From NCBI GenBank assembly GCA_046331665.1, contig JAXLQK010000027.1:20734-84733 (forward strand): DNA of 64,000 bases. The letters are read 5' to 3'. The notes below the pieces were generated by a model. The model was not told the origin of the DNA, did not search any database, and saw only the letters and a list, made by a program, of their open reading frames with translations. Of the stretch, positions 1-8,887 are shown piece after piece. Within the stretch, counting starts at the first letter, position 1. Every line of letters starts with the position of its first letter. The DNA is from CAWBAT01 sp046331665 (GTDB taxonomy: Bacteria; Acidobacteriota; Terriglobia; Versatilivoradales; Versatilivoraceae). Made by a program: the position numbers and the translations under genes.

Positions 1-723
1 TTCCACGTTATGGGCAATTTGAACGAGATTGTCAATTTTAGCGCCGCTTCCAATCCGCGTAACCCCTAAAGAACCTCGATCCACCGTGGTATTGGAACCA
101 ATTTCCACGTCGTCTTCAATGACAACGGTCCCAGCCTGCGGAAACTTGAGGTGGGTGTGCCCGTCAAAAATATAGCCGAAACCATCCCCGCCAATGACGG
201 CTCCCGCATGCAATGTTACACGGTTCCCGAGCTGAGCTCCGGGGTAAAGCACTGTTCTCGGATATAGGATGCAATTTTCTCCGAGGGAGCAATTCTCGCC
301 AAGACTCGTGCCTGCCATCAGGATTGAAAACTTTCCTACCTGGGTTTTTGCTCCGATGACCACGTGAGGGCCCACGTCCACTCCTTGTCCGAGGACGGCT
401 TCAGGATCAATCACTGCCGTTGGATGGATTGAACCCTGACCTATCGGCCGTGGAGAAAGGAAGGCCGCGGCTCTGGAAAAATCGAGTTTAGGCTGATTCG
501 AAAGGATGGCGTTCCAGTGGGGTTGGGCGAAGCTTTGGGTGGTAAGGACACAGGCGGCAGGGAGTTCCCCGCCAGCAAACGGCGCCGGCTTCTGTCCTTC
601 AATGAAAATAAGGGATTCGCTATCTGCGGTCTGCCACCCCGAAACATGGGTGATCTTTCGATCCCCGTTCCCTTGAAACGGCAGTGCCAGAAGTTTGGAA
701 AGTTCCGCGATGGTGCGATTCAT
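1..723 (-). CDS. lpxD: UDP-3-O-acylglucosamine N-acyltransferase LpxD (3' end cut by window edge)
   Basis: LpxD transfers a 3-hydroxyacyl chain to the 2-amino group of UDP-3-O-acyl-glucosamine, the third step of lipid A synthesis, in the cytoplasm. I translated the minus strand from ATG 723. The N-terminus (MNRTIAELSKLL) resembles the LpxD uridine-binding domain. It is followed by left-handed hexapeptide repeats, the GGDGFGY motif, the VEIGSNTTVDRG motif and finally KIDNLVQIAHNVE, which carries the His of the conserved catalytic AHN segment. The first 241 codons are open; the C-terminal helical part lies outside the window. There is no convincing Shine-Dalgarno before the ATG, and a hairpin with a T-tract (731-760) sits immediately upstream. 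The presence of lpxD implies an outer membrane with lipid A. Confidence 0.93.
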   Translation of the reverse strand, partial: MNRTIAELSKLLALPFQGNGDRKITHVSGWQTADSESLIFIEGQKPAPFAGGELPAACVLTTQSFAQPHWNAILSNQPKLDFSRAAAFLSPRPIGQGSIHPTAVIDPEAVLGQGVDVGPHVVIGAKTQVGKFSILMAGTSLGENCSLGENCILYPRTVLYPGAQLGNRVTLHAGAVIGGDGFGYIFDGHTHLKFPQAGTVVIEDDVEIGSNTTVDRGSLGVTRIGSGAKIDNLVQIAHNVE

Positions 724-730
724 GTTTCAA

Positions 731-760
731 CAAAAAACGCAGGCCTTGAAAGCCTGCGTT
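731..760 (-). terminator. Intrinsic terminator directly before lpxD
   Basis: On the minus strand a perfect 9-bp stem (752-760 pairing with 736-744, 7-nt loop) runs straight into six T residues (731-737 read in reverse). This is the classical shape of a rho-independent terminator. It would end the transcript of the radical-SAM gene. It lies only about eight bases before the lpxD start codon, so it could also act as an attenuator if lpxD is read from the same transcript. Confidence 0.7.
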
Positions 761-808
761 CCTTGAATGTCACGGAATTGGGAAGGCTGAACCAGTAGGC
801 AGACGGCG

Positions 809-2779
809 CTATTTCCCCGCTCGAACGGAGGCCAGAATTTCGCGGTCTTTGTCCGAGATTGCCGGGTTGGACTGGCAACATCCTCCACTCTCGGTAGAGG
901 GTTGAATGACCGGCAGAAGTAACTGATGTTGGCTGGTTTGCAACGGGACCGCCTTGCCTTTGGCGAAAATTTCGTGTCTTCCCTGCGTGCGATGCCATTC
1001 GGCCAGCGTGGCAGTTTGGTGCATGTTCTCGATAATCTGCCGCCAACCGACGCCCGTGTTATAGGCACAGAAGGAGATCTCGCCTTCTTGAGTCCCGTAG
1101 GGAATCACGCACATTTCAGTGCGGCGAAAATCATAAGTCCACAAATCCTGAAACCACATCCCTTCCACACAGAGGATCCGCCAAACGTCCTCCTGTTTTT
1201 GGACTTTCATCCGATCATTTCGGTCGCTGTTCGGAGTCGCGGAACTGGGTTTAAAGAGATTCACAATCTGTTGGATGGGGAATCCGGCGGGGGCTTGGTC
1301 GGCTTTGTAATTTCGCATGATCGAAAGTGCCAGTTGGGCAGCCGTAAGGGTCTTTCCTCGAGCCGAATCGGTAATGACGGCCACATCGCGGATGAATTGT
1401 TCGTAGTCAAAAAACTTGTAGAGAGGAGTGAATTCGTGGGTCTGCCGATTGACAACCAGCAGGGAGAAGATGCCGCAGTTGGGATGGCAATTGCAAGCAC
1501 TCCAACCCCACGGAGCATCGCTTCCCTGAAGCAAGTCCATGACACTGGTAAAGGCGCTGTAAGAAGAGAGCGGGAACCAGTCACGCATCGGGTTCCAATC
1601 GGTCCCCAGCTGTTCTTTCAGATCCTCGGTCATCTGGGAAAGGGTATACCGCTGGGAATAGCGGGTCTCATCGTCGATGTCTTCGTCTCTTCCGGTAAAG
1701 GAGACAGGCTGGAAGGCGATCGTTTGAATCTTGTCAATATTGCGCACCGCAAAGTCCACAATCGCTCCAATGCCGTGATTATTGACACCGTTGACAATCG
1801 TGGTGACCAGCGTCGTTTTCATTCCAACTTTGGCCATGTTTTCAATGGCCTGCAGTTTGACGTCAAACAAGTTCCCCACGCCGCGATGCTGGTTGAGTTC
1901 GTTGGTTGTCCCATCAAATTGCAGATAGGCACCGTGGAGGCCTGCCTCATGCGCTTGTCGCGTAAACTCCTCACTTTGGGCAAAGCGAATTCCGTTGGTG
2001 GCCGCCATGATCCGGTAGAATCCCAGCTTCTTGGCGTAGGCGACTGCCTCCAGGAAGAAGGGGGAAATCGTCGGTTCCCCTCCGGACAGCAGGATGATAA
2101 TCTGACGTTTGGGCTTGAAGGAAATCGCGCGGTCAAAAATGGCCTTGATGTCTTCCCATTCCGGCTGATGGACATACCCCACCTGGTTGGCATCCATGAA
2201 GCAGGGGTTGCACATCATGTTGCAACGATTGGTCAGGTCCACCGTCAAGACCGCTCCGCGGCCATATTTGATCGTGGACGTTCCATGGCGATGGACGCCG
2301 TCGTCCTCGGCACATTTGAAGTCGCGTCCGAAGAAAAGGCCCTCAATCCTCCGGGTGAATTCAGGGTTGGTGGAAAGCACATCCTCAAAGGGCCCGTGTT
2401 TTTCACAGACCTTCCTCATTAATACGCGCCCGCCTTCCTCAATGATTTGGGCTTTGATTTCCCCAGGGTTTTCATTCACCAATGAAGAGATTTCGGTTTC
2501 CCCCCGGATGATCGCGCCCCGAACTTCAGGGACACACTTGGGGCAAAGCGAGTCGGTGGCACGGGGAAAACCAAGGGTTGGGGCAGAGCGCTCGTGGCTC
2601 TTTAACATTCTTCCCGGCGCCCATTTCGGTGTCGGGAGCTCCCCTTCGGGTAAGCGTCGATTAACAGATTGAAAGACCTTCCAGGTTAAATCCGCCAAAC
2701 GGGAAATGAACTCGGAGCCTGACCATATTCCTCGGACAGCTTTGTTGTCCTTGTTCTGAAACATGTGGTCGGTGTACAT
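809..2779 (-). CDS. Radical SAM protein of the tetraether lipid synthase (Tes/MJ0619) type
   Basis: 656 residues. The radical-SAM motif is C186-x3-C190-x2-C193 (RCNMMCNPCF), followed by SGGEP at 232-236. The N-terminal part has CPKC (79-82), then a strand-turn-strand segment and C125-EKHG. This arrangement is, as I recall it, the N-terminal iron-binding region of archaeal tetraether synthase MJ0619 and its relatives. Further Cys clusters (C429, C431, C435, C537, C557, C571, C634-635) could hold auxiliary Fe-S centres. Tes joins lipid tails by C-C bond formation between unactivated carbons. Bacterial homologues have been proposed to make membrane-spanning lipids such as iso-diabolic acid or branched tetraethers. 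A GGAGGA ribosome-binding site six bases upstream supports the start at 2779. It lies upstream of lpxD on the same strand, a gap of 85 bp with a terminator. The family assignment rests on motif pattern; substrate and product are inferred. It could instead be another member of this radical-SAM superfamily. Confidence 0.8.
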   Translation of the reverse strand: MYTDHMFQNKDNKAVRGIWSGSEFISRLADLTWKVFQSVNRRLPEGELPTPKWAPGRMLKSHERSAPTLGFPRATDSLCPKCVPEVRGAIIRGETEISSLVNENPGEIKAQIIEEGGRVLMRKVCEKHGPFEDVLSTNPEFTRRIEGLFFGRDFKCAEDDGVHRHGTSTIKYGRGAVLTVDLTNRCNMMCNPCFMDANQVGYVHQPEWEDIKAIFDRAISFKPKRQIIILLSGGEPTISPFFLEAVAYAKKLGFYRIMAATNGIRFAQSEEFTRQAHEAGLHGAYLQFDGTTNELNQHRGVGNLFDVKLQAIENMAKVGMKTTLVTTIVNGVNNHGIGAIVDFAVRNIDKIQTIAFQPVSFTGRDEDIDDETRYSQRYTLSQMTEDLKEQLGTDWNPMRDWFPLSSYSAFTSVMDLLQGSDAPWGWSACNCHPNCGIFSLLVVNRQTHEFTPLYKFFDYEQFIRDVAVITDSARGKTLTAAQLALSIMRNYKADQAPAGFPIQQIVNLFKPSSATPNSDRNDRMKVQKQEDVWRILCVEGMWFQDLWTYDFRRTEMCVIPYGTQEGEISFCAYNTGVGWRQIIENMHQTATLAEWHRTQGRHEIFAKGKAVPLQTSQHQLLLPVIQPSTESGGCCQSNPAISDKDREILASVRAGK

Positions 2780-2949
2780 GTATTTCCTCCGGAATTCAAA
2801 ACCACGGCGCTAGGCCTAATCTATCGTCAAAACCGCCCGGAGCCGTTAAAATCCGAGCCAATAGTGGATTGTCTCAGGGGCTTCCCAGTTGACGACAAAC
2901 ACCAGGAAAAGCTATCAGTATTTGAGCCCAAGGTCTAGTAAATTTTTTG

Positions 2950-2980
2950 ATTTCTTGCACTTGGCATGTCCGCAAGAAAT
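2950..2980. repeat. Inverted repeat upstream of the Tes-like gene
   Basis: ATTTCTTGC (2950-2958) and GCAAGAAAT (2972-2980) form a perfect 9-bp inverted repeat with a 13-nt centre. No T-tract follows on either strand, so it is not a standard terminator. It sits about 170 bp upstream of the Tes-like start codon and downstream of pabB/C. It could be an operator or an mRNA hairpin; this is inference. Confidence 0.4.
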
Positions 2981-3059
2981 TTGTACCCAAGTGGCCTGAC
3001 GAATCTCCGTTTCCTCTTTCCCCCGAACCTACCCCATCTTAACGAGAACTTGAATGATT

Positions 3060-4802
3060 TCAAATTTTCAGGCGGACGGGGATCCACTTTCTAACTGAGT
3101 TGATTAAATACAGGTTGCCGGATTGTTTGAGTTCAGCTTTGGAAAGAACTCGTTCCTGAAGAATGCCTTGTTCGATCAACTCATTGCGAAAGGTCCCGGC
3201 GAGCAGGCCAGAACTTCTGGGAGGAGTCCACTTTACCCCGTCGATTTCCACAACGATGTTGGCAATACTGGACTCAGTCACTTCTTCCCGTTCATTCCAA
3301 AAGATCAGGTCATCACAATCCGGTCGAGCAGCCAATTGCGTTTCATAAATCTCCCGGTGCGTAGTCTTGTTGTACAAGAACGGATCATGGATATCAACGG
3401 GTTGAGGTGCCAGGGCAACCACAAGCGGGAAAGGGGGGCTTGCGGGCAGAGGGAAAACTTCCAAACGAATCGTACCGTTGCTTTCGGCCAAGAGACGAAT
3501 ACGCCAATACCCTTCAGGGTGACCTCGTTTGACATGCTCCAACTCATCCCAAATCCTCGTTTCGTCCCAGTCATACCCAAAATAGATAGCCGACTCGCGC
3601 ATTCGGAATAAATGACGGGAAAGAAGAAAGTAACTTCCCGATTCCAACCGAAGAGTTTCCAGGAGCTGAAATTCAGGCCATCGACGATTAAGAAATCGGG
3701 ATTTGAGCAGGCATTCGGCATATTCCTCCTCAGGCTGTGAATCGATCGTAATTCCTCCCCCAACCCCCATTCGAACCTCACTAGTACTTTTCTCGAGCCA
3801 GATTGTGCGGATCGCTACGTTAAAGACACAGTCTCCTCCCGGGAATACGATCCCAATCGTTCCGGTGTAAATGGATCGGGGATAGGGCTCAATTTCCCGG
3901 ATAATCTGCATGGTCCGAATTTTTGGAGCTCCGGTTACCGAGCCGCAAGGAAATAGAGATTCCAAAATCTGTAATAAGGACAAACTTTCGGGGACTGAAG
4001 CTTCCACTGTAGAGGTCATTTGCAACAGTGTGGGGTACCGTTCTACCTGGCAGAGGCTGGGCACCTGCACGGTTCCGGGGATTGAAATCCTACCCAGATC
4101 GTTTCTCAGCAAGTCAACAATCATGATGTTTTCAGCACGGTTCTTGGGTGAGGAACTCAATTTCAGGGCTTGAAACTCGTCTTCTTGGAACCAACGGCCA
4201 CGTCCCAGCGTTCCCTTCATGGGACGAGTTGACAAGGTAGTCCCCTGTTTTTCAAAGAAGAGCTCTGGGGAAAAAGAAAGGACCTGATACGCGCCCATAT
4301 CAATAAAAGCACTGTATGCGGCCCCTTGATTTGTCCCCAATTGCCGATACCAAGCCCAGGAGTCCCCTTGAAACGTTGAATGGAGTGGAAAAGTATAGTT
4401 GACCTGGTAGGTGTCTCCGCTGGCGATATGATTTTGGATTTTCGAGATAGCGGAGGTGTAAGTCTCCGCTGTAATCAAAGGCTTCCAATCCATATGAGGA
4501 GAATGGGTTGCTTGTTGATTTAGAGTTAAAGGAGGCCGTTCGATCTTGTCGAAGATGGCGACCCAGGCCAGTGGAAGCCCCGCGGGTGCGTTCGTCTGCA
4601 GAGCAGGATCAAAAACTTGAGAAGCCTCATAACTGAGAAGCACAACAGCCCAGAGGCTTTTTTCGGAAGCCTTTTCTGCTTCTCTCAGGACAGGAATCAC
4701 CTCAGGGAGTTCATTGGCCTGGTAAACAACCAGAGGCTCCGGGAAGTAGGCAGACCATCCCGGAATGTTGCGGTGGAAGGATTCAAATACAGCGGATGGC
4801 AT
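3060..4802 (-). CDS. pabB: Aminodeoxychorismate synthase component I fused to aminodeoxychorismate lyase (PabB-PabC)
   Basis: 580 residues with two domains. The first ~380 form a chorismate-binding enzyme, showing LLRNDLGRISIPG and the GSVTGAPKIRTMQIIREIE signature of PabB/TrpE. The remainder is a class IV aminotransferase fold, with the PLP lysine in LYNKTTHREIYE and the NEREEVTESSIANIVV segment. The fusion would make 4-amino-4-deoxychorismate and eliminate pyruvate to give p-aminobenzoate, a folate precursor. No glutamine amidotransferase (PabA) gene is nearby. The gene is 18 bp downstream of ubiD and probably cotranscribed. No clear Shine-Dalgarno precedes the ATG at 4802. PabB-PabC fusions of this length are common, so confidence is high. 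Confidence 0.9.
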   Translation of the reverse strand: MPSAVFESFHRNIPGWSAYFPEPLVVYQANELPEVIPVLREAEKASEKSLWAVVLLSYEASQVFDPALQTNAPAGLPLAWVAIFDKIERPPLTLNQQATHSPHMDWKPLITAETYTSAISKIQNHIASGDTYQVNYTFPLHSTFQGDSWAWYRQLGTNQGAAYSAFIDMGAYQVLSFSPELFFEKQGTTLSTRPMKGTLGRGRWFQEDEFQALKLSSSPKNRAENIMIVDLLRNDLGRISIPGTVQVPSLCQVERYPTLLQMTSTVEASVPESLSLLQILESLFPCGSVTGAPKIRTMQIIREIEPYPRSIYTGTIGIVFPGGDCVFNVAIRTIWLEKSTSEVRMGVGGGITIDSQPEEEYAECLLKSRFLNRRWPEFQLLETLRLESGSYFLLSRHLFRMRESAIYFGYDWDETRIWDELEHVKRGHPEGYWRIRLLAESNGTIRLEVFPLPASPPFPLVVALAPQPVDIHDPFLYNKTTHREIYETQLAARPDCDDLIFWNEREEVTESSIANIVVEIDGVKWTPPRSSGLLAGTFRNELIEQGILQERVLSKAELKQSGNLYLINSVRKWIPVRLKI

Positions 4803-4820
4803 GAGGATTCGTACGCGAGA

Positions 4821-6599
4821 TCAGCTAAAGCTGGCAACGCGATCTCCGGGAAAGTACTCGTTCCAACGCCGAGCAACCAGCTTGGCGACGTCTGGATCGC
4901 TTTCCAATTCCGCCGGGTAGGCGGGCTTACGTCGAGCATCAATGACGATCGGGCTCTGATAACAGAGATGGTGACGTCGAACGGGCGTTTGGGCGGCGTA
5001 AATGTCTGCGGCAGGCTCAAACTGGGTGAAGACTGACCAGAGAAAAACCGCGGGGTCGTCGGCAATCTCTAACCGATCCGAAAGCACGATCAATTGCCAA
5101 TCTTGGAAGTCCTCCCATTGGGCAATCTGCTCCGCCAATTTGGCGTCCGCCAAATAGTCGACTCCTTGCACGACCAGACAGCCAGGACAGAACACACGAA
5201 CGCCCTTCACGTAGGAAGGTACTGTCCCCTGAAATTGCGGGGGTAGTTTACGGATGGGGTCACCCAAACCCATTAAGATGGCCTTACTCCCCTTGTTTAT
5301 CTCTGGACCACAATAATCGAGGGTATCCATTGAGAGGTTGGCGAGAATGAAGAAATCCGTTTCCCAGCGGACCCGCTCCAGAATATGAGTCAAGACTCGG
5401 GGAAAATCTTTGAGGTCCAATGACCGGTCCGTAGCTATAAGGAATTTGGTGAGAGAGAGCTGACCTTCCCCTAGGATACGGAAACAGGTTGCCATTGCTT
5501 CTCTCCCATAGCGCTCCCGGACGACGGCCCCCGCCAGCGAATGAAAGCCTGTTTCTCCATAACTCCATAGGTCTTTCACTCCGGGCATCACCAAAGGGAA
5601 CAAGGGGCTCAAAAGCTCCTGCAGGTAGTCGCCGATAAAAAAGTCCTCCTGGCGAGGTTTTCCAACCACCGTGGCAGGATAAATCGCATCCCGGCGATGA
5701 AAGAGGTTCTGAATGTCGAATATCGGGTAATCGTGCTGTAACGAATAATACCCATAATGGTCTCCGAATGGACCCTCCGGTACGCGAAGCCGCGGCGGAA
5801 CAAATCCCTGCAAAACAAACTCAGCGCCGGCCGGAAACGGGTGAGGATGATTCCCGACTCGGGCCATCGAGAGACGGCTTCCGGCCAGGAGCGAAGCCAC
5901 TAACATTTCTCCCACATTCTCAGGAAGCGGAGTGATTGCCGCGAGGATCAGGGCGGGGGGACCGCCCAAAAACACGCTCACGGGAAGGGATTGGTTCAAC
6001 TCTTCCGCAGCTGCATAATGAAAACCCCCGCCTTTGCCAATTTGCCAATGCATTCCTGTCGAGGTTGCATCAAATCGTTGCAGACGGTACATACCCAGGT
6101 TGTGACGTTTATCCCGGGGATGCTCTGTATAGACCAGAGGCAACGTTATGAAAGGTCCGCCGTCAAGAGGCCAGGTTGTGATGATGGGAAGGGAACGCAA
6201 ATCCACGGGAGATTGCGAAACTTCGGTAACCGGAGCTGTCCTGGTGTGACGCGTTCCAAGTCTAAAGGCTTCCCATGCCAGGTTCTTATTTGCCCAAAAC
6301 TTCGCAAAGCTGGGCGGAAGAAGCGTTTCTGCAAAATGAACGGCTTGTTTGAGCAGTTCCTGGGGCCGCTTGCCGAAGGCCAGTTCGATCCGTTTCATCG
6401 TACCAAAGAGATTGGTGACGACGGGAAAACGGCTTCCCTTGACTCTTTCAAAGAGTAAGGCAGGTCCCTTTTGTTGAATCACGCGGCGGTGAATTTCCGC
6501 AATCTCGAGGTTAGGGTCAACGGCTGCGCGAATGGAGACGATTTCCGATTCGCGACGGAGCAGATCCAGAAATTGGCGGAGATCGTGAAGAACGGCCAT
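4821..6599 (-). CDS. ubiD: UbiD family (prenylated-FMN dependent) decarboxylase
   Basis: 592 residues, colinear with UbiD-type decarboxylases. Visible hallmarks are TNLFG near residue 62, the prFMN/metal-binding stretch NLGMYRLQRFD (167-177), and PEGPFGDHYGYYS starting at 274 with conserved acidic residues. Family members decarboxylate aromatic acids using prenylated FMN made by a UbiX protein. The usual housekeeping role is in ubiquinone or menaquinone synthesis. No ubiX or quinone gene is in the window, so the substrate is unknown. The neighbouring pabB/C would be cotranscribed (18-bp gap); both act in chorismate-derived aromatic metabolism, but a functional link is inference. Confidence 0.9.
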   Translation of the reverse strand: MAVLHDLRQFLDLLRRESEIVSIRAAVDPNLEIAEIHRRVIQQKGPALLFERVKGSRFPVVTNLFGTMKRIELAFGKRPQELLKQAVHFAETLLPPSFAKFWANKNLAWEAFRLGTRHTRTAPVTEVSQSPVDLRSLPIITTWPLDGGPFITLPLVYTEHPRDKRHNLGMYRLQRFDATSTGMHWQIGKGGGFHYAAAEELNQSLPVSVFLGGPPALILAAITPLPENVGEMLVASLLAGSRLSMARVGNHPHPFPAGAEFVLQGFVPPRLRVPEGPFGDHYGYYSLQHDYPIFDIQNLFHRRDAIYPATVVGKPRQEDFFIGDYLQELLSPLFPLVMPGVKDLWSYGETGFHSLAGAVVRERYGREAMATCFRILGEGQLSLTKFLIATDRSLDLKDFPRVLTHILERVRWETDFFILANLSMDTLDYCGPEINKGSKAILMGLGDPIRKLPPQFQGTVPSYVKGVRVFCPGCLVVQGVDYLADAKLAEQIAQWEDFQDWQLIVLSDRLEIADDPAVFLWSVFTQFEPAADIYAAQTPVRRHHLCYQSPIVIDARRKPAYPAELESDPDVAKLVARRWNEYFPGDRVASFS

Positions 6600-6929
6600 G
6601 AGAGCTCTCGATTGGTTAGCTGGTGAGTAAAGCCAGTCTCACGTATAGACCTATTCTAAAAGCAGGAACTCTATTCTCCCACACCCCCTTGAGCAGCAAA
6701 ACAAGCGTTTAGCAACGGTCGGGGTAGGATCGTGGAGATTTCGAGTCGAGAGAATAATACGCATGGCTCGCCCAAGTCTACTCTTCTTGTGGCGGCATGC
6801 GAATCATCTTGGCGGGAAACTCATCAGTCCGTGCGCAAAGTCACGAAGAATTGTCGTGTGTGGTAAATGTCCCCCTCGAGCCCCCCAACATCGGGGAAGC
6901 TCAAGGGAGTTTCTGTCAGTGGGCATCAA
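6600..6929. other. 330-bp intergenic stretch before ubiD
   Basis: Contains the upstream region of ubiD (minus strand) and the downstream region of the beta-helix gene. An imperfect GC-rich inverted repeat lies near 6875-6903 but lacks a T-tract on either strand. An open frame on the plus strand here has no ribosome-binding site or recognisable family. I see no RNA gene. Confidence 0.5.
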
Positions 6930-8177
6930 TCACTTAATCACATTCCCAGTGACAACACTGTTTGTACTTGAAGCATCAAACAGCGGGTTTATGTACCCGG
7001 AAATGAAATTATTCTTAATGATGTTCCCGTCTGCAACTGGAGTGAATGGGAAAGGCGGGGGGCCGGGAATAAACTGCTCGACTCCATAAAAGATCCCAGT
7101 AAGGGCTGTGGTCCCCGTTGCTGACTTAATGATATTTGCGCTGACGTTATTTCGGTCAGCGTGGGGGTTGTTGGTCGAAGAGGAACTCGAACGGGCGACG
7201 ACCACGATTCCCTCGTAGGCGCCTGTGATCAAGTTTGCCTGAACTCGGTTATTGTTTGTCCCAATTACACCATTTACGATCCCTTGAGAATCCAAAAAGA
7301 TCCCTTCTTTGACGCCTGAGATTGCGTTACCTGACACAATCAAGTTCGAATCCTCATAAACGTAGATGCCATAGGGGATGAAAGTCTTCAAATCTGAGTA
7401 GCCTCCCTGGATATTGTTGAGGAGTGCCGTCCCCCCGGCTCCAAATTCAAGGAAAATCCCAAATTGTTGAAGAAAGGGACCCACTTGGTCCGAGAGGCCG
7501 ATCTTATTTCCGCTGACGGTAAAGGCAATATCCCCTTCAATGGCAACTCCAAAAGTTTGCGCAGCTACGATCTCGTTTCCAAGGACTGTCACTTGGACGG
7601 TGTTTGGATGAGTGCCATCGAGCGGATAATTTAGAGCAAGGATCGCCGTCCCCTCATTGCAAGTGCTTCCTGGCCCCTGATTCAAACCGATGATCCGGTT
7701 GTTGGAAATCAGTCCACTTGCTCCATAAAGGAAAATACCGCGCAAGCGATCTTCACCGAACGCTTCGGCGCCGAAGTCACACGGAGTGTCTTGCAAATTG
7801 AAAGCCTTGATGGTGAGGTTGACGACGTTTGCCCGAGTACCGGCGTTGCGCACGACCGCACCCAGAAAGTGACCGCCACCCACAGGATCGACAGCCGTAA
7901 TCATATGACCAGCCCCGTCAAGAGTGAGACCTTGTGGGACGTAGATCGACGCATCGGTCGAGCAATCGGCTGTTAGCTTCATCGTCGTCCCTGTAAATTT
8001 AAAGACGCAGTTCGTCCAGGCATACCCACTGCTCGAATAAATTGTAAGGAAACTCACGAGCAACCCGCACGCAATCCGAAGCTTCCGTCCAGCATTTCTG
8101 AATACGCTTGTCTGGGCGGGGGAATTGTCTTCCGAACCTTCTTCAACCCATTGAGCATTGGATGAAAAGCTAATCAT
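6930..8177 (-). CDS. Secreted right-handed beta-helix repeat protein
   Basis: 415 residues from the chosen start. A hydrophobic segment at about 28-50 (IACGLLVSFLTIYSSSGYAWT) looks like a late signal sequence. The rest consists of short repeats such as VSGNKIG, LISNNRIIG, VLGNEIV, LIVSGNAISG and VTGNVIK. These NN/GN-x-I turns are typical of parallel beta-helix proteins (NosD-like/pectate-lyase-like). Function is not determinable; relatives include surface carbohydrate-active and adhesive proteins. A start at 8204 is possible, but the ATG at 8177 has AAGGAG nine bases upstream and is preferred. It stands alone, with more than 300 bp on both sides. Confidence 0.75.
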   Translation of the reverse strand: MISFSSNAQWVEEGSEDNSPAQTSVFRNAGRKLRIACGLLVSFLTIYSSSGYAWTNCVFKFTGTTMKLTADCSTDASIYVPQGLTLDGAGHMITAVDPVGGGHFLGAVVRNAGTRANVVNLTIKAFNLQDTPCDFGAEAFGEDRLRGIFLYGASGLISNNRIIGLNQGPGSTCNEGTAILALNYPLDGTHPNTVQVTVLGNEIVAAQTFGVAIEGDIAFTVSGNKIGLSDQVGPFLQQFGIFLEFGAGGTALLNNIQGGYSDLKTFIPYGIYVYEDSNLIVSGNAISGVKEGIFLDSQGIVNGVIGTNNNRVQANLITGAYEGIVVVARSSSSSTNNPHADRNNVSANIIKSATGTTALTGIFYGVEQFIPGPPPFPFTPVADGNIIKNNFISGYINPLFDASSTNSVVTGNVIK

Positions 8178-8887
8178 AGTGGTGTTCTCCTTTGTGCAAG
8201 GCACAATTCAATTGTCATATTCTGTTCCAATGCGACCCGTTCGGTTTGATTCCCTCTTGATCGTGAGGAAGGGATGGGCATCGGTGAGTCTGGGAACTGT
8301 CTTGGCAATTCTGGAAAGAATGGCAGGTCCGCACAACTTTTAGATGCAACCCTTATCAACGTTCTCTGCGATCCCAGTCGGTAGTTAGCAGGCAGGGCGG
8401 AATCTTCTTGTACCGACTTTTGTCCTTCACTCATATCAGTCAGCCGATGCAGACAGCTTTACCGCCACAACCCAGTGCAGGCGCGTGTTTGACAGTTCTT
8501 CGGCACTTCGAAGAATTAGTTACTACATTCGTCGCAGAAAAATATGAAACCAAGATACCAAACCTAAGGACCGACCAAATGATCGGGGGTATCTTGTACG
8601 CGTTGGAATTACCCAATAGTCTAACGGTCAGTCTGAGCCTTGTCAACTGGCTCGATATGGAGAGCGCTACCTCCTGAGGCACACCCCAATGAGTCCTTGA
8701 GAAATCTGGCAGGCTTCAGAAACGAACCTTAATTACCACTTCAGAAAAGCCCAAATTCCAGGTGGATTGGTTATAATCCTTTTGACGTTATAAAGTCATG
8801 CAAGGTCAGGGTCGAAATCATAGGTATAGTTGCGGTAAAATAGTTTCAAATAGCCTTGGGAAATTGATCATTCTTAGGGGGTTACTC
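8178..8887. other. 710-bp region without a supported gene
   Basis: Lies between two divergent secreted-protein genes and should hold both promoters. Open frames here (for example around 8408-8682 on both strands) have no family resemblance or ribosome-binding site. A TATAAT-like hexamer sits at 8771-8777 but has no matching -35 box. I see no RNA gene or repeat. Confidence 0.5.

Noticed and set aside
926..2422. Long open frame (about 498 codons) on the plus strand
   Set aside because: It is antisense to the Tes-like radical-SAM gene, which has clear motifs and a ribosome-binding site. The plus-strand frame has no recognisable domain.
8408..8682. Open frames of ~80-90 codons on both strands
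   Set aside because: No ribosome-binding site, domain or neighbour link; they overlap each other on opposite strands.
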